Below, one piece after another: positions 1-6,904 of a stretch of DNA of 11,405 nt. The notes beneath the pieces were generated by a model. It saw nothing but the letters and a program-made list of their open reading frames with translations. It did not search any database and was not told the DNA's origin. Position numbers and translations under genes: made by a program. The DNA is taken from positions 1 to 11,405 of the forward strand of contig CALGOO010000151.1 of assembly GCA_937960715.1 (NCBI GenBank), in the 5' to 3' direction. How positions within the stretch are numbered: position 1 is the stretch's first letter; each line of letters starts with the position of its first letter. The DNA is from an uncultured Candidatus Competibacteraceae bacterium (GTDB lineage: Bacteria; Pseudomonadota; Gammaproteobacteria; Competibacterales; Competibacteraceae).

Positions 1-1148
1 TGAAGGAAGCGGCGGAAAAGGCCAAGATCGAGCTGTCCTCCAGCCAGCAGAGCGAAATCAACCTGCCGTACATCACGGCCGACGCCAGCGGCCCGAAGCA
101 TTTGAACCTGAAGCTGACCCGCGCCAAGCTGGAATCGCTGGTCGAGGATCTGGTGGACAAGACCATCGGCCCCTGCCGAATCGCGCTCAAGGATGCCGGG
201 ATCGGCATCGGGCAGATCGACGACGTGCTGCTGGTCGGTGGTCAGACCCGGATGCCCAAGGTGCAGGAGAAGGTGCGCGAATTCTTCGGCCGCGAGCCGC
301 GCAAGGACGTCAACCCCGACGAGGCGGTCGCCGTGGGCGCGGCGATTCAGGGCGGCGTGCTGGGCGGCACGGTCAAGGATGTGTTGTTGCTCGACGTGAC
401 GCCGCTGTCGCTCGGTATCGAAACCCTGGGCGGGGTGATGACCAAGCTGATCGAGAAGAACACCACCATCCCGACCAAGGCGACCCAGGTGTTCTCGACC
501 GCCGACGACAACCAGACGGCGGTGACGGTGCATGTGTTGCAGGGCGAGCGCGAGATCGCCGCCGCCAACAAGTCGCTGGGCAAGTTCGATTTGCAGGACA
601 TTCCGCCGGCGCCGCGCGGCGTGCCGCAGATCGAGGTCACCTTCGACATCGACGCCAACGGCATCCTGCACGTCTCGGCCAAGGACAAGGCCACCGGCAA
701 GGAAAACCGCATCGTGATCAAGGCCAGTTCCGGCTTGTCCGAGGACGAGATCAAGCGAATGGTCGGCGATGCCGAGGCCCATGCCGACGAAGACCGCAAG
801 TTCCACGAACTGGTCAACGCCCGCAATCAGGCCGAGAACCTGATTCACGCCACCGAGAAAACCTTGCGCGATCTGGGAGACAAAGTGGAGGGTAGCGAGC
901 GATCGGCCATCGAGGCGGCCATCAGCGACCTGCGGACCACGGCCAAGACCGACAACAAGAGCGCGATCGAGGCCAAGACCCGGACCTTGGCCGAGGCGTC
1001 CGGCAAGCTGGCCGAGCGGATTTACGGCCAGTCCGGCGGCGGGCCGGACGGCGGCTCGCCGGGTGGCCCACATGGTCCCGCCGGGGGCGGCCACAAGCCA
1101 GCCGACGACGGCGTGGTGGACGCCGAATTCGAGGAAGTGAAAAAGTAG
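1..1148 (+). CDS. dnaK: Chaperone DnaK (Hsp70), C-terminal part, 5' end outside window
   Basis: Cytoplasmic ATP-dependent Hsp70 chaperone that works with DnaJ and GrpE. The open frame is already running at base 3 with LKEAAEKAKIELSS, so 381 residues are visible and the first ~260 of about 640 are missing. Visible are the end of the nucleotide-binding domain (LVGGQTRMP, EPRKDVNPDEAVA), the interdomain linker VLLLD at 381-395, the substrate-binding beta domain (DVTPLSLGIET, NTTIPTK, VTFDIDANGILHVSAKDK), the helical lid and the terminal EEVKK tail typical of proteobacterial DnaK. The segment before the tail is Gly/Pro-rich, where E. coli has a Gln/Ala-rich stretch. dnaJ follows on the same strand, the usual order, but a strong terminator separates the two. 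The ATG at 102 is an internal methionine, not the start. Identity is near certain from direct similarity to E. coli DnaK. Confidence 0.98.
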   Translation, partial: KEAAEKAKIELSSSQQSEINLPYITADASGPKHLNLKLTRAKLESLVEDLVDKTIGPCRIALKDAGIGIGQIDDVLLVGGQTRMPKVQEKVREFFGREPRKDVNPDEAVAVGAAIQGGVLGGTVKDVLLLDVTPLSLGIETLGGVMTKLIEKNTTIPTKATQVFSTADDNQTAVTVHVLQGEREIAAANKSLGKFDLQDIPPAPRGVPQIEVTFDIDANGILHVSAKDKATGKENRIVIKASSGLSEDEIKRMVGDAEAHADEDRKFHELVNARNQAENLIHATEKTLRDLGDKVEGSERSAIEAAISDLRTTAKTDNKSAIEAKTRTLAEASGKLAERIYGQSGGGPDGGSPGGPHGPAGGGHKPADDGVVDAEFEEVKK

Positions 1149-1172
1149 GCGCCTCGCTCGCGCCAAACCGCG

Positions 1173-1211
1173 AATCCGGGAGGGGATGAAACCCTCCCGG
1201 ATTTTTGGTTT
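1173..1211 (+). terminator. Rho-independent terminator between dnaK and dnaJ
   Basis: A perfect 12-bp stem (1173-1184 pairing with 1192-1203) encloses a 7-nt loop (GATGAAA) and runs into a T-rich tail (TTTTTGGTTTT). It lies 24 bases after the dnaK stop and 50 bases before the dnaJ start. It should end most dnaK transcripts and let only a fraction continue into dnaJ. Structure is read directly; partial read-through is an inference. Confidence 0.9.
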
Positions 1212-1253
1212 TGAACGTATCGATCCGCGACTCCCGCGACGCAAGACCGAAAC

Positions 1254-2375
1254 ATGGCCAAACGCGACTATTACGAAATCCTCAACGTGGCCCGCAACGC
1301 CAGCGAAGCCGAGATCAAGCAGGCGTATCGGCGGCTGGCGATGAAGCATCACCCCGACCGCAATCCGGGCGATCAGGTGGCCGAGGAAAAATTCAAGGAG
1401 GCCAAGGAGGCCTACGAGGCGCTCAGCGACGCGCGCAAGCGGGCTGCCTACGACCAGTTTGGCCATGCGGGCGTGGACGGCTCGGCCGGTGGCGGCTTCG
1501 GTGGCCCGGCGGATCTGGGCGACATATTCGGTGGCGTGTTTCGTGACATCTTCGGCGGGGCGCGCGGGGGGGCGCAGGGCTATCGGGGCGCCGACCTGCG
1601 CTACACCCTGGATTTGACGCTGGAAGAGGCGGTGTTCGGCACCACCGCCAAGATTCGGGCCCCGACCCTGGTGACCTGCGCCACCTGCGCCGGCAGCGGC
1701 GCCAAACCGGGGACCAAGCCCACCACCTGCCCCACCTGTCGCGGCGTGGGTCAGGTGCGGATGCAACAGGGCTTTTTCTCGATCCAGCAGACCTGTCCGC
1801 GCTGTCAGGGGCGCGGCGTGGTCATTCCCGAACCCTGCGAGACCTGCCGGGGCATCGGCCGGGTGGAAGAGCAGAAGACGCTGTCGGTCAAGGTGCCGGC
1901 GGGTGTGGACAACGGCGACCGCATCCGGCTGGCCGGCGAGGGCGAGGCCGGCGAACACGGTGGGCCGCCGGGCGATCTGTACGTGCAGATTCAGGTCAAG
2001 TCACATCCGATTTTCACCCGCGAGGACAACGAGTTGTACTGCCAAGTGCCGATCAGCTTCACCACGGCGGCGCTGGGCGGCGATTTGGAGGTACCGACCC
2101 TGGATGGGCGGTTGGGCCTGAAGATTCCACCCGAGACCCAGACCGGCAAGGTGTTTCGGATTCGCGGAAAGGGGGTCAAACCGGTGCGCGGCGGCCCAAC
2201 CGGCGACCTGCTGTGTCGGGTGGTGGTGGAAACCCCGGTCAACCTCACCCGGGAACAGAAGGACTTGTTGCAGCAGTTCGCCGAAACCATGGAGGTCGGT
2301 GGTAAACGCCATACTCCACAGCAGGGAAGCTGGCTGGATGGAGTCAAGAAGTTTTTCGAGGATATGAAGTTCTGA
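1254..2375 (+). CDS. dnaJ: Chaperone DnaJ (Hsp40), type I
   Basis: Co-chaperone that binds unfolded proteins and stimulates DnaK ATP hydrolysis. It is complete at 373 residues, close to the ~376 of E. coli. Domains in order: J domain (residues 1-70, HPD motif at 33-35); Gly/Phe-rich linker (about 71-110, with two DIF motifs); zinc domain with four CxxCxGxG repeats at C142, C159, C181 and C195; C-terminal substrate-binding and dimerisation part ending KKFFEDMKF. All eight zinc cysteines are present. The start is the ATG giving MAKRDYYEIL, the usual DnaJ N-terminus. No clear Shine-Dalgarno precedes it (upstream bases are GCAAGACCGAAAC). It follows dnaK behind an intrinsic terminator, so its expression depends on read-through or its own promoter, which I could not identify. 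Confidence 0.98.
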   Translation: MAKRDYYEILNVARNASEAEIKQAYRRLAMKHHPDRNPGDQVAEEKFKEAKEAYEALSDARKRAAYDQFGHAGVDGSAGGGFGGPADLGDIFGGVFRDIFGGARGGAQGYRGADLRYTLDLTLEEAVFGTTAKIRAPTLVTCATCAGSGAKPGTKPTTCPTCRGVGQVRMQQGFFSIQQTCPRCQGRGVVIPEPCETCRGIGRVEEQKTLSVKVPAGVDNGDRIRLAGEGEAGEHGGPPGDLYVQIQVKSHPIFTREDNELYCQVPISFTTAALGGDLEVPTLDGRLGLKIPPETQTGKVFRIRGKGVKPVRGGPTGDLLCRVVVETPVNLTREQKDLLQQFAETMEVGGKRHTPQQGSWLDGVKKFFEDMKF

Positions 2376-2386
2376 AAACGCTGGGG

Positions 2387-2405
2387 CCGCGTTCTGGCGG
2401 TTTTT
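2387..2405 (+). terminator. Weak candidate terminator after dnaJ
   Basis: A short GC hairpin (CCGC, 6-nt loop, GCGG) is followed at once by TTTTTC, 11 bases after the dnaJ stop. The position suits a terminator, but the stem is only 4 bp, so efficiency is doubtful. Confidence 0.35.
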
Positions 2406-2588
2406 CTCGATTCCCCATATTCTCTCATCGAACATGGTCGGTCGATTGTCCGTGGGCTTGCCACCTATCAGTTCCTTATGAGGGGACAGATTCGATAGAT
2501 AGGGTGTAAGGGTTGTTGCATTTGGAGCCGTCTCAGGAGCAACCGTGGACCGCGCTTGAACCAGGACAAGGCGCTGCGAGCGAGCCTT
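2406..2588. other. AT-richer intergenic stretch, no gene seen
   Basis: No convincing coding frame is present. Counting bases 2401-2520 gives 57 G+C of 120 (about 48%), clearly below the ~60-68% of sampled neighbouring genes. It lies between the dnaJ end and the stop codon of the transposase remnant, so it probably contains the outer end of that insertion sequence. I could not define a terminal inverted repeat or a target duplication. Confidence 0.5.
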
Positions 2589-2876
2589 TTAGAAGTCCAA
2601 TGGTTCGGATCGGTTTGGGCTTGAGTTTTTTTCCAGCGGGGTCGGGTGATCGCGGGCGTCGTCTTGCCCGGCGCGGACGCACCAGCGCAGAGCCAGGGCC
2701 ATGAGCAACAGCAGGCGATTCAGGCGATCGGGAGCGCGTAGCTGGGTGGCTTCCAGGTCAAGACCGCGACTTCTGAAGTCCGAGAACAGCGGCTCGATGC
2801 CCCAGCGACTGCCGTAATCGCGCACCTTGACCCGGTGGGATTGCCTCCGACCCCCGCGCACCTTGATGATCGCCAA
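2589..2876 (-). pseudogene. IS4-type transposase, C-terminal remnant
   Basis: About 95 residues survive. They match the end of the IS4-type DDE catalytic core: the segment DYGSRWGIEPLFSDFRSRGL carries the Y-(2)-R-(3)-E-(6)-K/R signature around the catalytic Glu, followed by a conserved helix (LEATQLRAPDRLNRLLLLMALALRW). The last signature position, normally Lys, is Arg here. The first two catalytic Asp residues and the whole N-terminal two thirds are absent. The frame only begins at a TTG and upstream of it soon meets a stop (2907-2909, read on -), where the thioesterase gene starts. The remnant therefore cannot encode a working transposase. The lower-GC flank and abrupt edge fit an old insertion later cut by deletion. 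The IS4-type assignment is by motif; the exact IS name is unknown. Confidence 0.8.
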
Positions 2877-2880
2877 GGAG
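2875..2880 (+). promoter_or_regulatory. Shine-Dalgarno that fixes the thioesterase start
   Basis: AAGGAG lies 8 bases before the ATG at 2889. This selects that start over the longer frame opening at 2835, which would run inside transposase-derived DNA. CCTTG (2861-2865) can pair with CAAGG (2874-2878) across an 8-nt loop, partly hiding the site; whether this matters is unknown. Confidence 0.75.
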
Positions 2881-2888
2881 TACCTGTC

Positions 2889-3320
2889 ATGATGTCGACC
2901 ACGCCATCACTCGCCGACTATCCTCTCCAGACTTACGAAAAGCTTCGCTACGCGGACACCGATCGTCAGGGGCACGTCAACAACGCGACTTTTTCCACGA
3001 TGCTCGAAACGGGTCGCGTTGAACTGCTCTACGCGCCCGATGAACCGCTGCACGAGATCGGATGTGCTTTCGTTATCGCCAGCCTGCATCTCGATTTTCG
3101 TGGTGAGATCATCTGGCCTGGGCAGGTTGACATCGGGACTCGGGTCGCCGCCATTGGCAAAAGCTCGCTTACCCTCGAGCAAGGCTTGTTCCAGGAAGGC
3201 CGATGCGTGGCGACGGCGCAGACCGTCATCGTGCAGATGAATGAAACCAGCCGTCGGTCGCAGCCGCTGAGCGAGGCAACGGTACGCCAACTGACCAAAC
3301 TGACGCCGAAACACGGTTGA
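2889..3320 (+). CDS. Acyl-CoA thioesterase, hotdog fold (4HBT type)
   Basis: Predicted cytoplasmic thioesterase that hydrolyses an acyl-CoA; the substrate cannot be told from sequence. It has 143 residues, typical for the 4-hydroxybenzoyl-CoA thioesterase/YbgC/FadM group. The active-site motif is near the N-terminus: RYADTDRQGHVNNATF (residues 20-35), where D25 aligns with the catalytic Asp of the family and is followed by the helix-start GHVNN. Later segments (LHLDFRGEIIWPGQVDIGTRV, ATAQTVIVQM) match the hotdog beta-sheet. The start is set by AAGGAG 8 bases upstream; a second ATG follows immediately at 2892. The SDR gene begins 10 bases after its stop, so the two are very probably one transcript. 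GC is a little lower than in the flanking housekeeping genes. The upstream edge is an insertion-sequence remnant, so its promoter may be IS-derived or relocated. Family confident, substrate unknown. Confidence 0.88.
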   Translation: MMSTTPSLADYPLQTYEKLRYADTDRQGHVNNATFSTMLETGRVELLYAPDEPLHEIGCAFVIASLHLDFRGEIIWPGQVDIGTRVAAIGKSSLTLEQGLFQEGRCVATAQTVIVQMNETSRRSQPLSEATVRQLTKLTPKHG

Positions 3321-3330
3321 CGAGGTGGTT

Positions 3331-4053
3331 ATGAGCGTCCTGCTGACCCACGTCCGCCAATACACCGGCCCAGGCAGCGTCCCCGTCTTGCTGCGCGAAC
3401 ACAATACGCTCTACTGCCATGACGCCAGCTTTGTCGATCCAGCCGCGGCCCGAGATTTCGAGGCCGAACACGCCGGTGTAGTCGCGCTGGCCGCACAGAC
3501 CCCATACAGGCTCGCGGACGAGTTGGCTGCGCGCGGTGTCGCCATCGACACGGTGATCCATAACGACGTTCATCCCAATACGCCGCTGCCGATCGAGGAG
3601 ATTCCGACGGAGATGCTGCAAGCCGCTTTCGACGCCTTGCTGCTTTTCCCCGCGCAACTGACGCAACGCCTGCTACCAGCGATGAAAGCGAGGAGAAGCG
3701 GACGCTTCGTCTTCGTCACCTCGGCGCGCTACCGGCAAGCGGAGCCCGGTTTTGCCGTCGCAACGTCGATCCGCGCGGCAACGACCGCCTTCGCTCTGGC
3801 GCTGGCGCGTGAGGTTGCGCCATACGGCATCCAGGTCAACGTGGTGGCGCCGAACTACCTCTACAGCGAAGCGTACTATCCTCGCGCCCGCTTTATTGAC
3901 GATCCGGCTGGGAGGGCGCACATCGCCGCCAAGGTACCGCTGGGCAGGTTGGGGAAGCCGGAGGAGATTGGCGAACTCATTGGGTTCCTTGCCTCGGGAC
4001 GCTCGCCTTTCGTCACTGGCCAAGTGATCGATTTCACTGGCGGCTGGCCATAG
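3331..4053 (+). CDS. Halohydrin-dehalogenase-like SDR protein with altered active site
   Basis: 240-residue member of the short-chain dehydrogenase/reductase fold. Instead of the NAD(P)-binding TGxxxGxG motif it has T6-X4-Y11-X-G13, matching the T-X4-[F/Y]-X-G nucleophile-pocket motif of halohydrin dehalogenases. Other matches to HheC from memory: CHDASF (29-34), PNYLYSE (174-180, the halide-site loop) and a C-terminus LGRLGKPEEIGELIGFLASG then TGQV..TGGWP. The family triad is Ser-X12-Tyr-X3-Arg (HheC S132, Y145, R149). Here S131 and R148 are present but the Tyr position is A144 (codon GCA, 3760-3762). It may therefore lack dehalogenase/epoxidase activity or use another mechanism. The start is the ATG at 3331, with GAGG 5 bases upstream; a GTG at 3325 is in frame but has no ribosome site. 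It sits 10 bases after the thioesterase, implying a joint role, perhaps on a CoA-linked or epoxide-containing substrate (inference). A classical SDR oxidoreductase is less likely because both the glycine motif and the YxxxK pair are missing. Confidence 0.8.
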   Translation: MSVLLTHVRQYTGPGSVPVLLREHNTLYCHDASFVDPAAARDFEAEHAGVVALAAQTPYRLADELAARGVAIDTVIHNDVHPNTPLPIEEIPTEMLQAAFDALLLFPAQLTQRLLPAMKARRSGRFVFVTSARYRQAEPGFAVATSIRAATTAFALALAREVAPYGIQVNVVAPNYLYSEAYYPRARFIDDPAGRAHIAAKVPLGRLGKPEEIGELIGFLASGRSPFVTGQVIDFTGGWP

Positions 4054-4120
4054 GGGCATACATCGCTTCCGGCGAACCGCCGCCGTGCGGGCTGATCGGC
4101 GAGCGGCCTCCCAACCCAGA

Positions 4121-5080
4121 CTACCCCATCAGCATCATCAGCGTCAGCACCAGCGGTGTGGTCAGCGCCGCCAAAGCGGTCGACAGAATCAGGCTGCCGG
4201 CCACCGGCCCTTCCAGCGCCTCGAACTGGCGCGACATCAGATACACGTTGGCCCCCACCGCCAGCGAGGCCAGCAAGACCACCACCTGGGTTTCCAGCGT
4301 CCCCAGACCGAGCAGCCGGGCCAGCAGCCAGACCACCAGTGGTTGGATCAGCAGCTTGACCGCGCTGATTGCCGCGCTGATCCGCCAGTCGTCGCGCAAC
4401 CGGTATTCGGTCAGCCCCATGCCCAAGGCGATCAGGGCCAGCGGCGTGGCCGCCGGACTCAGCATCGCAATCGGTTGTTCGATGAGGGTCGGCAGGGGCA
4501 GGCCGGTGATGCCGAACAGCGTTCCCGACAGAATCCCGGCGACGATAGGGTTGACCAGCACGGCTCGCGCCGCCTTGGCGAACCCATGCACGGAAAAACT
4601 GCCATGCCGCGCCCACTCGACCGAGATAGTGACCAGGGTCCACAGGATCAACGCATTGAACACCAACACCAGCGCGACCGATGGCACCGCCGCCTCGCCG
4701 AGCGCCACCTTGGCCAGCGGCAGGCCCAGCATCACGTTGTTGGAAAAGACCCCGCCCAGCGCAAAGACCGACTGGCCTACACCGTCAAGTTTGAAGACTC
4801 GCCAGGCGATCAGCCGGCCGAGGATGAACACGACCAGACACCCGCCAAAGAAGGCGACGAGTAACCGAGCATCCACCGGCGGCAGCTTGGAAAAATCGCT
4901 CATCAGACGAAACAGCATGACCGGCAGGGCCACCGAGAACACGAAGCGGGTCATGTGATCGGCCATCGCTTTCGGCCAGCGGAAAAGGCGCATCAGCGCA
5001 TAGCCGAGGAAGACGAGCACAAACAGGGGAGTGGCGAGCGCGATCTGATTCAGGAACGTATTCAGTAATGATCCGGGCAT
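4121..5080 (-). CDS. AEC-family transporter (auxin efflux carrier/MdcF type)
   Basis: Integral inner-membrane carrier of 319 residues, the usual AEC length (~310-320). About ten hydrophobic segments are visible: four or five in the N-terminal half (from QIALATPLFVLVFLGYALM), a hydrophilic middle around residues 155-172, then a second set ending SLILSTALAALTTPLVLTLMMLM. The family motif with paired Asn, SNNVMLGLPL, is at 113-122, and the second-half motif LIALGMGL at 216-223. The start is the ATG at 5080, 25 bases past the panC stop; a longer frame from a TTG near 5104 is possible but less likely. It is the last gene of the pcnB-folK-panB-panC run and reads convergently toward the SDR gene. 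Family members move organic acids such as malonate or malate; this one's substrate is unknown. Being downstream of panC suggests pantothenate or a related acid (inference only). Confidence 0.85.
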   Translation of the reverse strand: MPGSLLNTFLNQIALATPLFVLVFLGYALMRLFRWPKAMADHMTRFVFSVALPVMLFRLMSDFSKLPPVDARLLVAFFGGCLVVFILGRLIAWRVFKLDGVGQSVFALGGVFSNNVMLGLPLAKVALGEAAVPSVALVLVFNALILWTLVTISVEWARHGSFSVHGFAKAARAVLVNPIVAGILSGTLFGITGLPLPTLIEQPIAMLSPAATPLALIALGMGLTEYRLRDDWRISAAISAVKLLIQPLVVWLLARLLGLGTLETQVVVLLASLAVGANVYLMSRQFEALEGPVAGSLILSTALAALTTPLVLTLMMLMG

Positions 5081-5105
5081 TTTCCCGTCCGCCCTGAGCC
5101 GCAAC

Positions 5106-5957
5106 CTATCGCAGCGTCACCGCCAGGTTGTCGATCAGCCGCGCCCGGCCCAGCCAGGCCGCCGCGAAGATCCGCAATTCACGATCTCCCGCCAGGGGGC
5201 GCCGCAAGTCGGCGGGGCGGCGGATTTCAAAATAGTCGGGTTGAAAGCCCGCCGCCGCCAGCTTGGCCTTCGCCTCGATTTCCAACGCCGCGCAATCCCC
5301 TTCGCCCGCGCGCAGCCGTTCGGCCGTGGCTCGCAGGGTCGCGTACAGGGTGGGCGCGACGGCCCGTTCCCCGGCGGACAAATAGCCGTTGCGCGAACTG
5401 AGCGCCAGCCCGTCGGGCTCCCGCACGGTCGGCACGCCGACGATGTCCACCGGCATGTCGAGATCGGTCGCCATCCGGCGGATGATCACCAGTTGCTGCC
5501 AATCCTTTTCGCCGAACACCGCCACGTCCGGTTGCACCAGGTTGAACAGCTTGCTGACCACCGTGGTGACGCCGCCGAAATGGGTGGGCCGACTGGCGCC
5601 GCACAGCACCGCCGGCAGTTCCGGCACCGTCACCTGGGTCATCTGCTCCAACGGGCGCGGATACACCTCGGCCACGCTGGGCGCGAACAACAAGTCCAGC
5701 CCGGCGGCTTCCAACTGGCGGGAGTCCTCGGCCAGGGTGCGGGGATAGGCGGCGAAATCCTCGTTGGGACCGAACTGCATCGGATTGACGAAGACGCTGG
5801 CGACGGTGCGCGGCGCCAGGGCGCGGGCGTGCTCGACCAGGTGGATGTGACCCCGGTGCAGGTTGCCCATGGTGGGCACGAAGGCCACCCGCTCCCCGGC
5901 CCGTTTCCAGGCCGCGACTTGAGCGCGCAGTTCGGCGACGGTATGGACGGTTTGCAT
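5106..5957 (-). CDS. panC: Pantothenate synthetase (pantoate--beta-alanine ligase)
   Basis: Cytoplasmic enzyme joining pantoate and beta-alanine with ATP, via pantoyl-adenylate, to make pantothenate for coenzyme A. Complete at 283 residues, the same size as E. coli PanC. Motifs: nucleotidyl-transferase HIGH-like PTMGNLHRGH (28-37), VNPMQF (58-62), the pantoate-site stretch ASRPTHFGGVTTVVSKLFNL (121-140), FGEKDWQQL (148-156) and ALSSRNGYLS (185-194), the KMSKS-like loop. The C-terminus AAWLGRARLIDN is also typical. The start is fixed by GAGGAG 8 bases before the ATG. It begins 19 bases after the panB stop, so the two successive pathway enzymes are translated from one message; the AEC carrier follows closely. 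No missing catalytic residue seen. Confidence 0.98.
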   Translation of the reverse strand: MQTVHTVAELRAQVAAWKRAGERVAFVPTMGNLHRGHIHLVEHARALAPRTVASVFVNPMQFGPNEDFAAYPRTLAEDSRQLEAAGLDLLFAPSVAEVYPRPLEQMTQVTVPELPAVLCGASRPTHFGGVTTVVSKLFNLVQPDVAVFGEKDWQQLVIIRRMATDLDMPVDIVGVPTVREPDGLALSSRNGYLSAGERAVAPTLYATLRATAERLRAGEGDCAALEIEAKAKLAAAGFQPDYFEIRRPADLRRPLAGDRELRIFAAAWLGRARLIDNLAVTLR

Positions 5958-5976
5958 GACACGCGCTCCTCGACGC

Positions 5977-6795
5977 TCAGGCGATGCAATGTTCGGGGCC
6001 GGGAAATTCGCCGCTCTTGACGGCGGCCACGTAGGCGGCCACCGCCGCTTGCAGGCTGTCGCGGCCGGTCAGGAAGTTCTTGGAGAATTTCGGCCGGCGG
6101 CCGGCGGTGATGCCCAGCATGTCGTAACTGACCAGGACCTGGGCGTCGCAATGAGGGCCGGCGCCGATGCCGATCAGGGGAATGTCGAGCGCCTCGGTCA
6201 ACCGCGCGCCCAACTCGGCCGGGATACACTCCACCAGCGCCACGTCGGCGCCGGCGTCCTGCAAGGCCAGCGCCTCGTCGATGATCTGACGGGCGGCCGT
6301 TTCCTCGCGGCCCTGCACCTTGTAGCCACCCAGCTTGTGTACCGACTGCGGCAGCAGGCCCAGATGCGCGCAGACCGGAATGCCGTTGCGGCTCAGTTGG
6401 CGCACGGTGTCGACCAGCCAAGCGCCACCTTCCAGCTTGACCATCTGGGCGCCGCCCTCGCTCATCAACCGGGCGGCGTTGTACACCGCCTGCTCGACCG
6501 CGGCATAGCTGGCGAATGGCATGTCCGCCATCAGTAGCGCCGTCCGGCAGCCGCGCGCCACCAGCCGGGTGTGATAGATCATGTCATCCATCGTCACCGG
6601 CACGGTGGTACGCTGGCCCTGCACCACCATGCCCAGCGAATCACCGACCAGAATCACCTCCACGCCCGCCGCTTCCAGCAATGCCGCGAAACTGGCGTCG
6701 TAGGCGGTCAGGACCGCGAATTTTTCCCGGTCGCGCTTCATCTTCGCCAAGGTCTTGATCGTGATGGGTTTGCGGGTTGGTTGTTCTTGATACAT
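5977..6795 (-). CDS. panB: 3-methyl-2-oxobutanoate hydroxymethyltransferase
   Basis: First committed enzyme of pantothenate synthesis: transfers the one-carbon group of 5,10-methylene-tetrahydrofolate to alpha-ketoisovalerate, giving ketopantoate. Complete at 272 residues (E. coli 264). TIM-barrel motifs: LTAYDASFA (29-37), VGDSLGMVVQG (50-60), ADMPF (90-94), VKLEGG (119-124), AHLGLLPQ (143-150) and VECIPAELG (188-196). D52, D91 and E122 match the metal-binding residues, and E189 the catalytic Glu of the E. coli enzyme (D45, D84, E114, E181). The start ATG gives MYQEQPTRKPITIKTL, with no strong Shine-Dalgarno. Located 109 bases after folK and 19 before panC. Its folate cofactor ties it to folK upstream. 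Confidence 0.98.
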   Translation of the reverse strand: MYQEQPTRKPITIKTLAKMKRDREKFAVLTAYDASFAALLEAAGVEVILVGDSLGMVVQGQRTTVPVTMDDMIYHTRLVARGCRTALLMADMPFASYAAVEQAVYNAARLMSEGGAQMVKLEGGAWLVDTVRQLSRNGIPVCAHLGLLPQSVHKLGGYKVQGREETAARQIIDEALALQDAGADVALVECIPAELGARLTEALDIPLIGIGAGPHCDAQVLVSYDMLGITAGRRPKFSKNFLTGRDSLQAAVAAYVAAVKSGEFPGPEHCIA

Positions 6796-6904
6796 GGCGT
6801 GCTCTGGTGAAGCCGGGCTACCCCAGTGAATGGCGGGCAGCGCGACGGCGGCGGGTTCGAGAAAGGGTTTTGGGAGGCCGGACCGACGGGGTTATCGTAC
6901 CCGG

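Noticed and set aside
1207..1253. Possible heat-shock (sigma-32) promoter for dnaJ
   Set aside because: There is a TTGAAC resembling a -35, but no CCCCAT-like -10 at proper spacing.
2484..2495. GGGGACAGATTC-like motif reminiscent of repeats near REP-associated transposases
   Set aside because: Only one copy and no clear partner arm in the window; the partial pairing with TCGATTGTCC (2442-2451) is too imperfect.
4070..4082. CGGCG-AAC-CGCCG hairpin between the convergent SDR and AEC genes
   Set aside because: The stem is only 5 bp, the loop 3 nt and there is no T-tract on either strand, so I do not call it a terminator.
3876..4643. Open frame of 255 codons on - spanning the end of the SDR gene and the AEC gene
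   Set aside because: Overlaps two recognisable genes and has no conserved motif.
5241..6020. Open frame of 259 codons on + opposite panC/panB
   Set aside because: Antisense to panC with all its motifs; composition (His/Gln/Arg/Gly) is typical of a shadow frame.
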